Origin: Spirosoma panaciterrae DSM 21099 | Lineage (GTDB): Bacteria; Bacteroidota; Bacteroidia; Cytophagales; Spirosomataceae | Reading direction: 5' to 3' | NCBI RefSeq assembly: GCF_000374025.1 | Contig: NZ_KB893184.1 | Span: 1-64,000 of the forward strand | DNA: 64,000 bases | Part shown: positions 50,635-60,149 of the stretch, piece after piece | Layout of the letters: each line of letters begins with the position of its first letter | How positions within the stretch are numbered: the stretch's first letter is position 1 | The notes under the pieces: generated by a model | Told to the model about the DNA's origin: nothing | Database searches by the model: none | What the model saw: the letters and a program-made list of their open reading frames with translations, nothing else | Translations under genes and position numbers: made by a program

Positions 50635-52121
50635 TTTTTTTGTAGGGTCTTCGCTAACAACTCATTTACCAGTTTGGGGTCGGCCGAGCCTTTCGATTTT
50701 TTCATGACCTCGCCGACAAACAAGCCCATTAAATTCTTTTTGCCTTTGTGAAACTGGTCTACTTTATCGGGCCAGGCCGCCAGTACTTCTTCTACCAACG
50801 TTTGTAATGCATCGGTATTGCGATTCTGAATCAGTCCGTTGGCTCGAGCCAGCTCTTCCGGCGATGCCTCGGGCTGATCAACGAGCAAACCAAAGACCTG
50901 TTGCGCTGCCGTCTGACTAACCGTTCCGCTGGCTACCAGCTCAATTAAGGCGGCTAACTGGCTAACCGTAACGGGAAATTGGCGTTCGCGTAACGTTTTT
51001 TCAGTAAGCTGACCTTTTACAGGCCCCATAATCCAGTTCGATACCGCTTTGTACTGGGTCGTATGCTGACAAACGGCTTCGAAGTAATCAGCCAGTTCTT
51101 TGGCATCGGTCAATATAGCGGCATCGTACTCAGGCAATCCGTACGTAGTGGTCAATTTTTGGAAAAAAGCCGCTGGCAACATGGGCATCCGGGTCTGGAT
51201 GTCGGCCAGCCACTCGTCCGAAATAACTACGGGGGTGAGGTCGGGGTCAGGAAAGTAGCGATAATCATTCATCGTTTCTTTCTCCCGCATGGCGTAGCTG
51301 AGTCCCGTGGCTGCATCGAAGGTGCGGGTTTCCTGGGTAATTTTTCCGCCCGTTTCTACTAATTCGACCTGCCGTCGAAACTCACCATCAACAGCCCGCA
51401 TGACGTTCCGTATGGAGTTCAGATTTTTTACTTCAACCTTCGTGCCGAGTTTTGTGGACCCTTTAGGACGGATCGAAACATTTACATCGCAACGGAGTGA
51501 CCCCTCTTCCATATTCCCATCGCAAATGTCCAGATACCGCACCAGCCGTCGTACTTCAGTCAGGTACTGGCCGGCTTCATCGGCCGTGCGGATGCAGGGT
51601 TCAGTGACCATCTCGATCAGGGGAGTACCAGCCCGGTTGTAGTCCAGTTGAGTGGCCCACTCGTCGCCATCGTGGATGCTTTTTCCCGCATCTTCTTCGA
51701 GGTGAATATGATGAAGCTGAATGGTCGTTTGGTAGGTTTCTCCCGTTGCAGGGTCTTTGGCTTTCACTAAAACCCCTCCGCCTACACAGATAGGGCCTTT
51801 ATCCTGGGAAAGCTGATAGCCTTTAGGCAGATCGGGATAAAAATAATTTTTACGGGCAAAGATGTTTCGGCGTGTGATCTCGCTTCCACAGGCTATGCCT
51901 ATCCGAACAGCATACTCAACGGCTTTCCGGTTCAGTTTAGGTAACGTGCCCGGATGCGCCAGCGTAATGACACTAATGTTGGTATTGGGTTCTGCCCCAA
52001 ATGAATTGGCATCGGCTGCAAAAATTTTGCTTTCTGTAAGTAACTGACAGTGCACTTCCAGTCCGACGACCGCTTCGTATCGGGAAAGAATATCTGGCGA
52101 GAGGGCTGCTTCGGCTACCAT
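50631..52121 (-). CDS. gatB: Aspartyl/glutamyl-tRNA amidotransferase subunit B
   Basis: GatB is the kinase/transferase subunit of GatCAB, which makes Gln-tRNA and Asn-tRNA from mischarged Glu and Asp tRNAs. From the ATG at 52121 (MVAEAALSPDILSRYEAVVG) it has 496 residues. YEAVVGLEVHCQL, FYPDLPKGYQLSQ, HLEEDAGKS, NRAGTPLIEMVTEP and DVNVSIRPKGS are the family core, and a C-terminal YqeY-like domain follows. An upstream TTG at 52163 is rejected because the putative promoter TATCTTTG (52151-52144, minus strand) lies between. Confidence 0.98.
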   Translation of the reverse strand: MVAEAALSPDILSRYEAVVGLEVHCQLLTESKIFAADANSFGAEPNTNISVITLAHPGTLPKLNRKAVEYAVRIGIACGSEITRRNIFARKNYFYPDLPKGYQLSQDKGPICVGGGVLVKAKDPATGETYQTTIQLHHIHLEEDAGKSIHDGDEWATQLDYNRAGTPLIEMVTEPCIRTADEAGQYLTEVRRLVRYLDICDGNMEEGSLRCDVNVSIRPKGSTKLGTKVEVKNLNSIRNVMRAVDGEFRRQVELVETGGKITQETRTFDAATGLSYAMREKETMNDYRYFPDPDLTPVVISDEWLADIQTRMPMLPAAFFQKLTTTYGLPEYDAAILTDAKELADYFEAVCQHTTQYKAVSNWIMGPVKGQLTEKTLRERQFPVTVSQLAALIELVASGTVSQTAAQQVFGLLVDQPEASPEELARANGLIQNRNTDALQTLVEEVLAAWPDKVDQFHKGKKNLMGLFVGEVMKKSKGSADPKLVNELLAKTLQKK

Positions 52122-52143
52122 AGGTAGATATAATGATTTTACG

Positions 52144-52151
52144 CAAAGATA
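52144..52151 (-). promoter_or_regulatory. Putative -7 box for gatB
   Basis: On the minus strand 52151-52144 reads TATCTTTG, a TAnnTTTG match, 23 nt before the gatB ATG. It supports the shorter gatB start. Confidence 0.45.
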
Positions 52152-52305
52152 GCTAGAAATCAAACAGTGGGAGTAATGGTTGGCAGAGTATCAATTGCTA
52201 AACGAAACCACCGAACAATAAATACGCTGGATGAGAGTTGTCCATGTCGGTAAACTTAAAGTCTAAATAGTAAATGACTTTTTTGTCTACTGACCAACCC
52301 ATAAG

Positions 52306-53193
52306 ATGGATACCCAAACAGTTGAACTGGTTCGTAAAGGAGCCCTGGTTGTTGAGAAAAAATACAATTTAAGTTACGAAGAGTTTGCCGAAAAGCATCT
52401 TTTCGGCAATTATCCGGTGGTTATTGGTGATGCCTGCGCTGCCTGGTCGGCGAAGAATAAGTTTACCCCTGAGTTTTTTAAAGAACATTATAGTGACCGG
52501 GAAGTCGAAATTGCGGGAAAGAAATATACACTAGGCGAATACATCGACTGGATGCTGACCGGCACTGAGGAGAATCCTGCTCCTTACCCCTGTACACTTC
52601 AGATTGAGCGCGATTACCCCGAGCTGCTCAATGATGTTTTGCCCCGGTTCAAATACGCGCTTCCCGATCGAATCCAGAGTAAATTATTGCCCAAGCGGTT
52701 TTTGTCGGGAGCGAATACACTGGAAATATTTTTTGGTAGTCCAGGTGCTCAGTTTCCCTATGTGCATTACGATTACATGAGTCTGCATGCCTACATAACG
52801 CAGCTGTATGGAGAGAAAGAGTTTACCGTGATTCCGCCAGATCAAACCCCCTATGTATACCCACGGCCCGATAATCTTTGGGTATCGCAGGTAGATGATG
52901 TGTGGAATCCAGATCTGGAAAAATACCCCTTATTTGCCAAAACTACACCTATAAAATTTGTGGTTGGCCCTGGCGAAACCCTGTTTATTCCCTGTGGCTG
53001 GTGGCACACAGCCCGTTCATTGACGCCTACAATTTCGGTTGCGCTCGATTGCCTGAATGATTCCAACTGGAAAAATTTTATGAGCGAGGTCGATGTGAAT
53101 ATGCAGCAACGTCGGCCTAAACTAGCCGGGGCTGTTCAGACCTATCTTTCTGTAGTTGGTTCGGTGCTGGGTACAGTGGAAAAAATGGCGTAA
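52306..53193 (+). CDS. JmjC-type cupin-like (Cupin_8) oxygenase
   Basis: This is a 295-residue 2-oxoglutarate/Fe(II) oxygenase-like protein. The likely iron ligands are H154 and D156 (YVHYDYM) and H234 (CGWWHTA); KFVVGPGETLFIPCGWWHT is the typical Cupin_8 strand. LHAYITQLYGEKEFTVIPP also fits. Family members hydroxylate proteins or RNA; the target is unknown. It converges with crtB; only 11 bp separate the two stop codons, and no terminator is visible there. Confidence 0.88.
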   Translation: MDTQTVELVRKGALVVEKKYNLSYEEFAEKHLFGNYPVVIGDACAAWSAKNKFTPEFFKEHYSDREVEIAGKKYTLGEYIDWMLTGTEENPAPYPCTLQIERDYPELLNDVLPRFKYALPDRIQSKLLPKRFLSGANTLEIFFGSPGAQFPYVHYDYMSLHAYITQLYGEKEFTVIPPDQTPYVYPRPDNLWVSQVDDVWNPDLEKYPLFAKTTPIKFVVGPGETLFIPCGWWHTARSLTPTISVALDCLNDSNWKNFMSEVDVNMQQRRPKLAGAVQTYLSVVGSVLGTVEKMA

Positions 53194-53204
53194 GACTTGC
53201 GGTA

Positions 53205-54041
53205 TCAGATTACATTGAGTCGATACTTAAGATAAGTCTGGGCCAGCAAGGCGATTTTTTGTGGATTAGGCACCCGGATTCGCTCATTCTGAATCCGGGA
53301 AGCCGGAAGCTGTTTAATTTTATTGAACAGCGTCTGGTAATACATATAAGCCAGATAAACACCCATTCGTGCACCACGGGGTAGGTTCATGATCCCGATG
53401 TAGGCTTCGTCGAAATCACGCTGAATGTCGGATTCGATGCATTGTTTGACATCCAGGTCAAAATTGCTGAAATCAATGCCCGGAAAGTACGTTCGCCCTC
53501 GCTCTACATAATCGCTTTTCATATCCCGCAGAAAATTCACTTTCTGAAAGGCGGCTCCCAGTTTGCAGGCCGGTTCGCGCAGGCGGTTAAATTCTGCTGG
53601 ATTGCCCTCACAAAAGACCCGAAGACACATCAGACCAACTACTTCTGCTGAGCCATAAATGTATTGCTGATAGCCTTCAGACGTATAGTTCTGGTGATAC
53701 AGATCCATTTCCATACTCTTCAGGAATGACTCGATCAACTCCTGCTCAATTTGATATTGCCTGACTACTAATTGGAACGATTGAAGTACTGGATTCAGGC
53801 TGATGCCTTCTTCAATGGCCTGATAGGTATCAAATTTGAAGCGATCCAGCAGCGTCTTTTTGTCGTATTCGTGAAACGTATCCACAATTTCGTCGGCATA
53901 TCGAACGAACCCATAGATAGCGTAGATCGGGAAATGAAATTTACGATCAAGGGTTTTAATACCAAGCGTAAATGACGTACTGTAACGTTCCGTAATCAGC
54001 TTACTACATTCCAGTGCGGTTTTATTGAACAACGCCATCAT
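53205..54041 (-). CDS. crtB: Phytoene synthase (squalene/phytoene synthase family)
   Basis: CrtB condenses two geranylgeranyl diphosphates to phytoene, the start of carotenoid synthesis. The protein has 278 residues (M2 at 54038 is an alternative start). The two aspartate-rich motifs are YADEIVD (D50, D54) and FLRDMKSDYVERGRTYFP. YGSAEVVGLMCLRVF is also conserved. It lies downstream of crtI on the minus strand with a 127-bp gap. Ketolase or hydroxylase genes are not next to it. Confidence 0.92.
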   Translation of the reverse strand: MMALFNKTALECSKLITERYSTSFTLGIKTLDRKFHFPIYAIYGFVRYADEIVDTFHEYDKKTLLDRFKFDTYQAIEEGISLNPVLQSFQLVVRQYQIEQELIESFLKSMEMDLYHQNYTSEGYQQYIYGSAEVVGLMCLRVFCEGNPAEFNRLREPACKLGAAFQKVNFLRDMKSDYVERGRTYFPGIDFSNFDLDVKQCIESDIQRDFDEAYIGIMNLPRGARMGVYLAYMYYQTLFNKIKQLPASRIQNERIRVPNPQKIALLAQTYLKYRLNVI

Positions 54042-54168
54042 AGAGTTTAGAGCAGGAAGGGTTTATTGAGTAAACGCGCAAAAAGATACGAATCCTACGT
54101 GTAAAGGGTGATACTTTCTTAGTAAATTCGATTTTATGTCATTTTGTTTAGTTATTTGCCCGATAAAG

Positions 54169-55641
54169 TTAAACAAATTCTTTAGCAACTTCATCCGCAA
54201 CTACTAAACCCGATATCAGCGAAGGGGGAACGCCCGGTCCGGGTACGGTAAGCTGACCCGTGTAGAAGAGGTTATTTACCCGTTTGTTCTTTAAGGAGGG
54301 TTTCAAAATGGCCGTTTGCCGCAGTGTATTGGCCAGGCCGTATGCATTACCTCTAAACGCATGGTAATCAGCCTTAAAGTCGCTGTGGGCATAGCTACGT
54401 TTAAAAACAATATGATTACGAATGTCTTCCCCTACATACGCTTCCAACCGATCCATAATCATAGAGAAGTAATGTTCACGCGTTTCCGAATCGTCAGTAA
54501 GATCGGGAGCGACAGGGATGAGCAAAAATAAATTTTCACACCCTTCAGGCGCTACGCCCGGATCTGTTTTTGAGGGGGCCGATGCGTAAAATAATGGTTT
54601 GCTCGGCCAGCGCGGGGTTTCATAAATCTCCTTTGCATGCAACTTGAAATCCTCGTCGAAAAAAAGATTGTGGTGTTGCAAACGGGGAATTCGCTTGTTC
54701 ACACCCAGATAGAAGAGTAAAGACGACGGGGCCATTATACGTTTTTGCCAATAAGCGTCGTCATAATTGCGGTAGGATGGCGCAATGAGCTGCGTATCGA
54801 CATGGTGATAATCGGCTCCGGCTACAACGACATCCGTTTCGAAAATCCCATTTTCGGTTAGTACCCGCTTGGCATTATTATTCGTGATTTCAATTGACTT
54901 TACGGACTGATTCAGCAGTAGTTTGACCCCTTTTTCTTCGGCCAGGCTAACCATGGCTTTTACAATTTCGTACATACCACCCATTGGATACCAGGTACCC
55001 AATGCCATTTCGGCATAGTTCATAAGACTATACATGGCGGGGGTATTTTCGGGGGTAGCTCCCAAAAAAAGTATCGGAAATTCAATAATCTCAAGTAAGC
55101 GTGGGTTCTTGAAGAATTTACGGGCGTGGGTGGCAAATGATTGAAAGACATCCAGACGCGTTACATCGTACAGCAGTTTCAGGCTCAAAAATTCGCTGAT
55201 AGACCGACTGGGCTTCCAGACAAATTTATTCATACCGACATCGTATTTGTAGGACGCCTGCTTAAGAAACTGCTGAAGTTTCGCCCCACTTCCTGGCTCG
55301 ATCTGGTTGAAAAGTGTTTCCAGATTTTGAATACCAGCGGGCAGATCAATAACTTCAGTAGGGTTAAAAATTACGGAATACGATGGGTCGAGCCGAACAA
55401 GATCGTAGTAATCGGAGGTTTTCTTGCCGAATCGTTCAAAATAGGTGTCAAAAACATCGGGCATCCAGTACCAGCTTGGGCCCATATCGAATGTGAACCC
55501 ATTTGCCTGAAACACCCGTGCCCGGCCACCTGGCCTATCATTTTTCTCAAGAATTGTAACATCATAGCCTTTGTCGGCAAGGCTGGTTGCGGCAGCCAGA
55601 CCCGCGAATCCGGCTCCAATGACAAGTACGCGTTGGGGCAT
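54169..55641 (-). CDS. crtI: Phytoene desaturase
   Basis: CrtI is an FAD-dependent desaturase that turns phytoene into coloured carotenoids such as lycopene. The 490-residue protein starts MPQRVLVIGAGFAGLAAATS with the FAD dinucleotide fold, followed by EKNDRPGGRARVF and FDMGPSWYWMPDVFD. The C-terminal carotenoid signature is YTGQLTVPGPGVPPSLISG. It precedes crtB in the same direction; an ECF sigma factor gene lies upstream, an arrangement common for carotenoid genes in Bacteroidota. Confidence 0.95.
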   Translation of the reverse strand: MPQRVLVIGAGFAGLAAATSLADKGYDVTILEKNDRPGGRARVFQANGFTFDMGPSWYWMPDVFDTYFERFGKKTSDYYDLVRLDPSYSVIFNPTEVIDLPAGIQNLETLFNQIEPGSGAKLQQFLKQASYKYDVGMNKFVWKPSRSISEFLSLKLLYDVTRLDVFQSFATHARKFFKNPRLLEIIEFPILFLGATPENTPAMYSLMNYAEMALGTWYPMGGMYEIVKAMVSLAEEKGVKLLLNQSVKSIEITNNNAKRVLTENGIFETDVVVAGADYHHVDTQLIAPSYRNYDDAYWQKRIMAPSSLLFYLGVNKRIPRLQHHNLFFDEDFKLHAKEIYETPRWPSKPLFYASAPSKTDPGVAPEGCENLFLLIPVAPDLTDDSETREHYFSMIMDRLEAYVGEDIRNHIVFKRSYAHSDFKADYHAFRGNAYGLANTLRQTAILKPSLKNKRVNNLFYTGQLTVPGPGVPPSLISGLVVADEVAKEFV

Positions 55642-55970
55642 TAGACAGAAAATTGTTGATTGAGGTGATACTAGCTAGCTGAGGAAGCTATTTTTTTTTG
55701 TGAACCTACTCGAAAAATGACGAAAAAGTAGTCAGGCGTAGCAATAAATGTAGGACTATGTCGAAAAGAATAAGCGGCAGGTAGGTTTTCCTAAACCTTC
55801 TGGAAAGTATCTAATCGCTTTGAAAATCAGTTCAAACGATTGATTTACAATGGATAAAAACAAAAAAAGTTGGGCGGACGCCACCCAACTTTTTCGAACC
55901 TTCCTCTTTTTTAACCAAAAACTACTCAATCAATATCTCTTAGACGGAGGGTCTGCAAAAAAGTATCGCA
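55642..55970. other. 329-bp gap between sigma factor gene and crtI
   Basis: The part next to the sigma gene holds a terminator (55864-55894). The remaining 220 bp before crtI are A/T rich and must contain the crtI promoter, but no clean TAnnTTTG box is visible on the minus strand, which would fit an ECF-type promoter. No coding frame is supported. Confidence 0.6.
55864..55894 (-). terminator. Rho-independent terminator after the ECF sigma factor gene
   Basis: AAAAAGTTGGG (55864-55874) pairs perfectly with CCCAACTTTTT (55884-55894); an inner GG/CC pair extends the stem. Read on the minus strand it ends in a T tract (TTTTTTTG). Confidence 0.9.
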
Positions 55971-56486
55971 TTAGGAATTAAAATATGCGTAAACTTTTAG
56001 CTGATCCTTCAACTCTTTCCGGGCAATGTGTATCCGGTTCTTTACCGTGCCGATAGGAATATTGAGTTTGGCTGCAATCTCGTGGTACTTGAAGCCACGG
56101 AAATGCATCATAAATGGGGTTTTATAGGTATCGTCAAGTCCATTTACAGCCCGATTGATGTCGTCCTGTGCAAACGATGAGTACGCCAGGTTATCGGTGC
56201 TGCTCTCTATGGAATTGATATAATGCAGGTTGTCGGTAGTATCTATGAATGTGTTTTTACGCACCATACGCTGATAGTTCGTAATGAATGTGTTTTTCAT
56301 GATCGTGTACAACCAGGCTTTCAGATTTGTCCCGTCCGTGTATTTATCACGATTGGTAAACGCTTTCAGCAGGGTGTCTTGCAACAGGTCGTTGGCATCT
56401 TCAACATCTTTTGTTAAACGCAGCGCAAATGGGCGTAGGGATTTAGACACTTTGCCAATATGGTTAGTAAATTCGAGAGCTGTCAT
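55971..56486 (-). CDS. ECF-family RNA polymerase sigma factor
   Basis: This 171-residue sigma-70 family protein consists of regions 2 and 4 only. Region 2 includes DANDLLQDTLLKAFTNRDKY and the -10 recognition helix NLKAWLYTIMKNTFITNYQR. Region 4 has FKYHEIAAKLNIPIGTVKNR, a helix-turn-helix. No anti-sigma gene is adjacent. Its position next to crtI-crtB suggests it may control carotenoid synthesis, as known for light- or stress-responsive ECF factors elsewhere; this is inference. The upstream gap (56487-56762) is A/T rich without a clear motif. Confidence 0.93.
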   Translation of the reverse strand: MTALEFTNHIGKVSKSLRPFALRLTKDVEDANDLLQDTLLKAFTNRDKYTDGTNLKAWLYTIMKNTFITNYQRMVRKNTFIDTTDNLHYINSIESSTDNLAYSSFAQDDINRAVNGLDDTYKTPFMMHFRGFKYHEIAAKLNIPIGTVKNRIHIARKELKDQLKVYAYFNS

Positions 56487-56762
56487 GGCTGTTTAGTTTT
56501 TCTGTTGAATCACATCTGCCCTGTTTAAGACAAAAAAACAACCAGTCTCGTCAGAAATTAATTAGATAGCGTATTTATTGAGTGTAAATATCTGTATATC
56601 AGCGTATTGTAAATTTGTAAAATTATTGCCAACAAAAGAACAGCAAACAAGTTGTGGCAGTAAGTGTGGAATAATTCCCCCATTATGGGGAATCTGAAGT
56701 GTGGATTTTGTTTAGACTTTGTGGAAAATGTTTGAACAAGTTTTGAAAAGAAGGCTGGCCAA

Positions 56763-57746
56763 CTAGACCAAACCTTCTTTTAGAAGATCATGTAAGTGAA
56801 TAAACCCGTATACCTGACCCGCTTCGGCAACAATTAGCTGTGTAATATCTCGCTCCTGCATTAGTTGCAAAGCTGCCACAGCATATTCATCAGGAGCAAC
56901 GCAAACGGGGTTTTGGGTCATTACGTCCTGGGCGCAAAGGTTCCAGAACGAAACATGATCGTAAGCCATCCGGCGAATATCGCCATCCGTTACAATCCCA
57001 GTTAATGCCCCTGCCTCATCAACAACAGCAGTAGCCCCCAGCCGATTGGCCGAAATCGTAAAGATAACTTCGCGTACGGGCGTATGGGATTGAACTTTCG
57101 GACACTGATTGTGTGGAAAAATATCCGCTACTTTTAAATACAACTTTTTACCCAGTGAACCACCTGGATGATACCGGGCAAAGTCCTGCCGGGTAAATCC
57201 ACGTAGTTCTAATAAACTCACAGCCAGGGCATCGCCTAAGGCCAGGGCTACCGTAGTGCTCGTTGTTGGAGCCAGATTCAGCGGGTCGGCCTCAGTTTCG
57301 GCATAAGCATGAAGCACGTAATGCGCATGGCGAGCCAGATAGGAGTCCCGATCGCTAACCAGTGCAATCAGCCGGACGTTGGTTCGCTTCAATAACGGCA
57401 TCAATACTTTAATCTCAGCCGTATTGCCACTTTTGGAAATTATCAGGACAGCGTCAGTATCCTGAATCATACCCAGGTCGCCATGAATGGCATCGGCCGC
57501 GTGCATAAACAGAGCAGGTGTACCCGTGGAATTCAGAGTCGCTACAATTTTCTGCCCGATCAGAGCACTTTTCCCTACGCCCGTTACGACCAGTCGGCCA
57601 GTCGTGTTGAGCAACATATCGACAGTAGCATCGAATTGATCGTCAAGTAAATCAACGACGTTACGAATAGCTTCGGCTTCGGCCAGTAATACCGAGCGAG
57701 CGATTGAGTTAGGATTTTTTATTACTTTCAATGTCAGATTTAGCAA
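56763..57746 (-). CDS. KpsF/GutQ-type sugar-phosphate isomerase (arabinose-5-phosphate isomerase)
   Basis: The 327-residue protein has an N-terminal SIS domain (about 40-170) and two CBS domains (about 205-325). VTGVGKSALIGQKIVATLNSTG and LIISKSGNTAEIKVLMPLLK are the SIS motifs, and PTTSTTVALALGDALAVSLL is typical of KdsD/KpsF enzymes. It converts ribulose 5-phosphate to arabinose 5-phosphate, the first step of Kdo synthesis for lipopolysaccharide. A TATCTTTG box lies 42 nt upstream. The adjacent recQ gene is divergent. Confidence 0.94.
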   Translation of the reverse strand: MLNLTLKVIKNPNSIARSVLLAEAEAIRNVVDLLDDQFDATVDMLLNTTGRLVVTGVGKSALIGQKIVATLNSTGTPALFMHAADAIHGDLGMIQDTDAVLIISKSGNTAEIKVLMPLLKRTNVRLIALVSDRDSYLARHAHYVLHAYAETEADPLNLAPTTSTTVALALGDALAVSLLELRGFTRQDFARYHPGGSLGKKLYLKVADIFPHNQCPKVQSHTPVREVIFTISANRLGATAVVDEAGALTGIVTDGDIRRMAYDHVSFWNLCAQDVMTQNPVCVAPDEYAVAALQLMQERDITQLIVAEAGQVYGFIHLHDLLKEGLV

Positions 57747-57787
57747 TCAGGAAATGTTTGCTGCGTATATTCGCTAACTTTATAAAA

Positions 57788-57795
57788 CAAAGATA
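57788..57795 (-). promoter_or_regulatory. Putative -7 box for the KpsF-type gene
   Basis: On the minus strand 57795-57788 reads TATCTTTG, a TAnnTTTG match 42 nt before the start codon. Confidence 0.4.
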
Positions 57796-57838
57796 CAGCA
57801 AGCAAAGAGAGTAAAGTAACTTTTGTACGATTTGTAGA

Positions 57839-60049
57839 ATGATGCAGGTTGATGAGTCGATTCATACGACGCTAAGAGAACGGCTAAAAGAAATATTTGG
57901 GTATAGTCAATTTCGGGGAGAACAAGAAGTCATTATTTATAGCATCCTGTCAGGACGTAATACATTCGTTATTATGCCTACAGGGGCCGGTAAATCACTG
58001 TGTTATCAGCTTCCCGCTATTGTGAGCAATGGTACTGCGGTGGTGATTTCTCCGCTCATAGCCCTGATGAAGAACCAGGTCGACCAGCTAAATGCCTTTG
58101 GAATCAACGCGCAATTTCTGAATTCGACGCTGTCAAAAGCGGAGATGAATAAGGTTAAAAAGGATACACTGAACGGCTCACTCAAGTTGCTGTACATAGC
58201 GCCTGAGTCGTTAACGAAAGAAGAGAATTTGGACTTTTTGAAGAAGGCCAACATTTCCTTCGTGGCTATCGACGAAGCACACTGTATTTCAGAATGGGGC
58301 CATGATTTCCGGCCCGAGTACCGGAAAATTCGGGGTATTGTCGATAACATAGGCAACTTGCCCGTCATTGCTCTGACCGCTACCGCTACACCTAAAGTAC
58401 AGCAGGATATCCAGAAGAACCTCCAGATGGAGGATGCTAATCTCTATAAAACGTCTTTTAATCGGAAAAACCTCTACTACGAAATCCGCCCAAAAGTCGA
58501 CGCTAAAAAGCAACTCATCAAGTACATCAAGCAAAACAAAGGCAAGTCGGGTATTGTCTATTGCCTGAGTCGTAAGACAGTTGAAGAGATTGCTGAATTG
58601 TTGAACGTCAACGATATAAAGGCGCTTCCTTATCATGCCGGTCTTGATCCGCAGACCCGGATGAATAATCAGGATGCTTTCCTGAACGAGGACGTGGATG
58701 TTGTCTGTGCTACGATTGCCTTCGGGATGGGCATCGACAAGCCCGATGTGCGATTTGTTATTCACTACGATGCGCCTAAATCGCTCGAAGGGTATTATCA
58801 GGAAACAGGCCGGGCCGGGCGAGATGGGCTGGAAGGTAACTGTCTGATGTTCTACAGCTACGACGATATTGTGAAGCTGGAGAAGTTCAATAAAGACAAA
58901 CCCGTTACGGAACGGGATAATGCCAAACATCTGCTCACCGAGATGGTCTCCTATGCCAATCTGGGTGTATGCCGTCGGCGTCAGTTGCTGGGGTATTTCG
59001 GTGAGTTTCTGGACAAGGATTGCGGTTTTTGCGATAACTGCATGAAGCCCACCGAGAAATTTAAAGCCCAGCACGAAGTGGTACTGGCTTTGCAAACGGT
59101 ACTTCAAACTGACCAGCGATTCGATGTAACTCACCTGGCCGATGTGCTGACGGCTACCAGCAACCAGTACGTGACCAGTTATGAACACGATAAGCTGGCT
59201 GTATACGGCAAAGGGCGCGATTTCAGTGACGACTGCAATTTCTGGTGTTCGCTCATCAAACAGATTACTATTTATGGGTATCTGGAGAAAGATGTCGATA
59301 ACTATGGCGTACTGAAACTGACACAGAAAGGGCTGAACTACATCGAAGATCCTTACCCAATCACTTTGGCCAAGGATCACGATTATGAGCAGTTATCGAC
59401 CGAAACAAAAGACGATGAAGACCGGGATTCGACCCCAGCCGGTGGAGGAGCGGCCTATGATGAAGAACTGCTGGGTCTGCTAAAAGCACTTCGGAAAAAA
59501 ATCGCCAAAGAAAAGAACTTGCCTCCATACGTGATCTTCCAGGAAACATCGATGGAAGAAATGGCAACGACTTACCCCACCACGCGCGAAGAAATGGCGC
59601 AAATCAACGGGGTTGGAATGGGCAAGGTGCAGAAATTTGGTCGGCCTTTTATCGATCTGATTGCCAAATACGTTGAAGAGAATGAGATAGAGACTGCCAA
59701 GGATGTCGTCGTTAAGTCGACGGTCAATAAATCGAAAGTTAAAATCTTTATTATTCAGCAGATTGACCGTAAAGTTGACCTGGATGAGATTGCCGAATCC
59801 AAATCAATAAGTATGGAGGATCTGATGGAAGAAATTGAGCATATCTGTTATTCAGGTACTCGGCTTAATCTCGATTACTATATCAATCAAGTCATGGACG
59901 AAGACCGGCAGGACGAAATCTACGACTACTTTATGAACGCTGAAAGCGATAATATCGCCATTGCTATGCGGGAGTTTGGTGGCGATGATTTCACGGAACA
60001 AGACTTACGCCTGATGCGTATTAAATTCCTGTCGGAAGTAGCCAATTAA
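57839..60049 (+). CDS. recQ: ATP-dependent DNA helicase RecQ
   Basis: RecQ is a 3'-5' DNA helicase of recombination and replication-fork repair. At 736 residues it is longer than E. coli RecQ. Walker A is MPTGAGKSLCYQLP (about 44), the DEAH box is in AIDEAHCISEWGHDF, motif VI is in YYQETGRAGRDG. The zinc-binding RQC part has CRRRQLLGYFGEF and CGFCDNC, and an HRDC domain follows (about 540-620). The last 110 residues form an extra helical region (KVKIFIIQQIDRKVDLDEIA) typical of Bacteroidota RecQ. ATG at 57839 or 57842 may start it. Confidence 0.97.
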   Translation: MMQVDESIHTTLRERLKEIFGYSQFRGEQEVIIYSILSGRNTFVIMPTGAGKSLCYQLPAIVSNGTAVVISPLIALMKNQVDQLNAFGINAQFLNSTLSKAEMNKVKKDTLNGSLKLLYIAPESLTKEENLDFLKKANISFVAIDEAHCISEWGHDFRPEYRKIRGIVDNIGNLPVIALTATATPKVQQDIQKNLQMEDANLYKTSFNRKNLYYEIRPKVDAKKQLIKYIKQNKGKSGIVYCLSRKTVEEIAELLNVNDIKALPYHAGLDPQTRMNNQDAFLNEDVDVVCATIAFGMGIDKPDVRFVIHYDAPKSLEGYYQETGRAGRDGLEGNCLMFYSYDDIVKLEKFNKDKPVTERDNAKHLLTEMVSYANLGVCRRRQLLGYFGEFLDKDCGFCDNCMKPTEKFKAQHEVVLALQTVLQTDQRFDVTHLADVLTATSNQYVTSYEHDKLAVYGKGRDFSDDCNFWCSLIKQITIYGYLEKDVDNYGVLKLTQKGLNYIEDPYPITLAKDHDYEQLSTETKDDEDRDSTPAGGGAAYDEELLGLLKALRKKIAKEKNLPPYVIFQETSMEEMATTYPTTREEMAQINGVGMGKVQKFGRPFIDLIAKYVEENEIETAKDVVVKSTVNKSKVKIFIIQQIDRKVDLDEIAESKSISMEDLMEEIEHICYSGTRLNLDYYINQVMDEDRQDEIYDYFMNAESDNIAIAMREFGGDDFTEQDLRLMRIKFLSEVAN

Positions 60050-60052
60050 AAA

Positions 60053-60144
60053 AGGAGTTAGGAGCGAGTAACGAGGAGAGAGAATCCATCCGGCAGGCTT
60101 TAGCCTGCGCCAGCAACCTCAATCCTCGTTCCTGACTACTCAAC
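60053..60144. repeat. Imperfect inverted repeat with nested hairpin in the recQ-purD gap
   Basis: Outer words AACGAGGA (60070-60077) and TCCTCGTT (60123-60130), with further partial pairing on each side, surround a nested hairpin CAGGC-TTTA-GCCTG (60094-60107). Confidence 0.5.
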
Positions 60145-60149
60145 CAAGA

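Noticed and set aside
58289-59380. 363-residue open frame opposite recQ
   Set aside because: It lies fully inside recQ, which is conserved over the same span; the antisense translation shows no domain or export signal.
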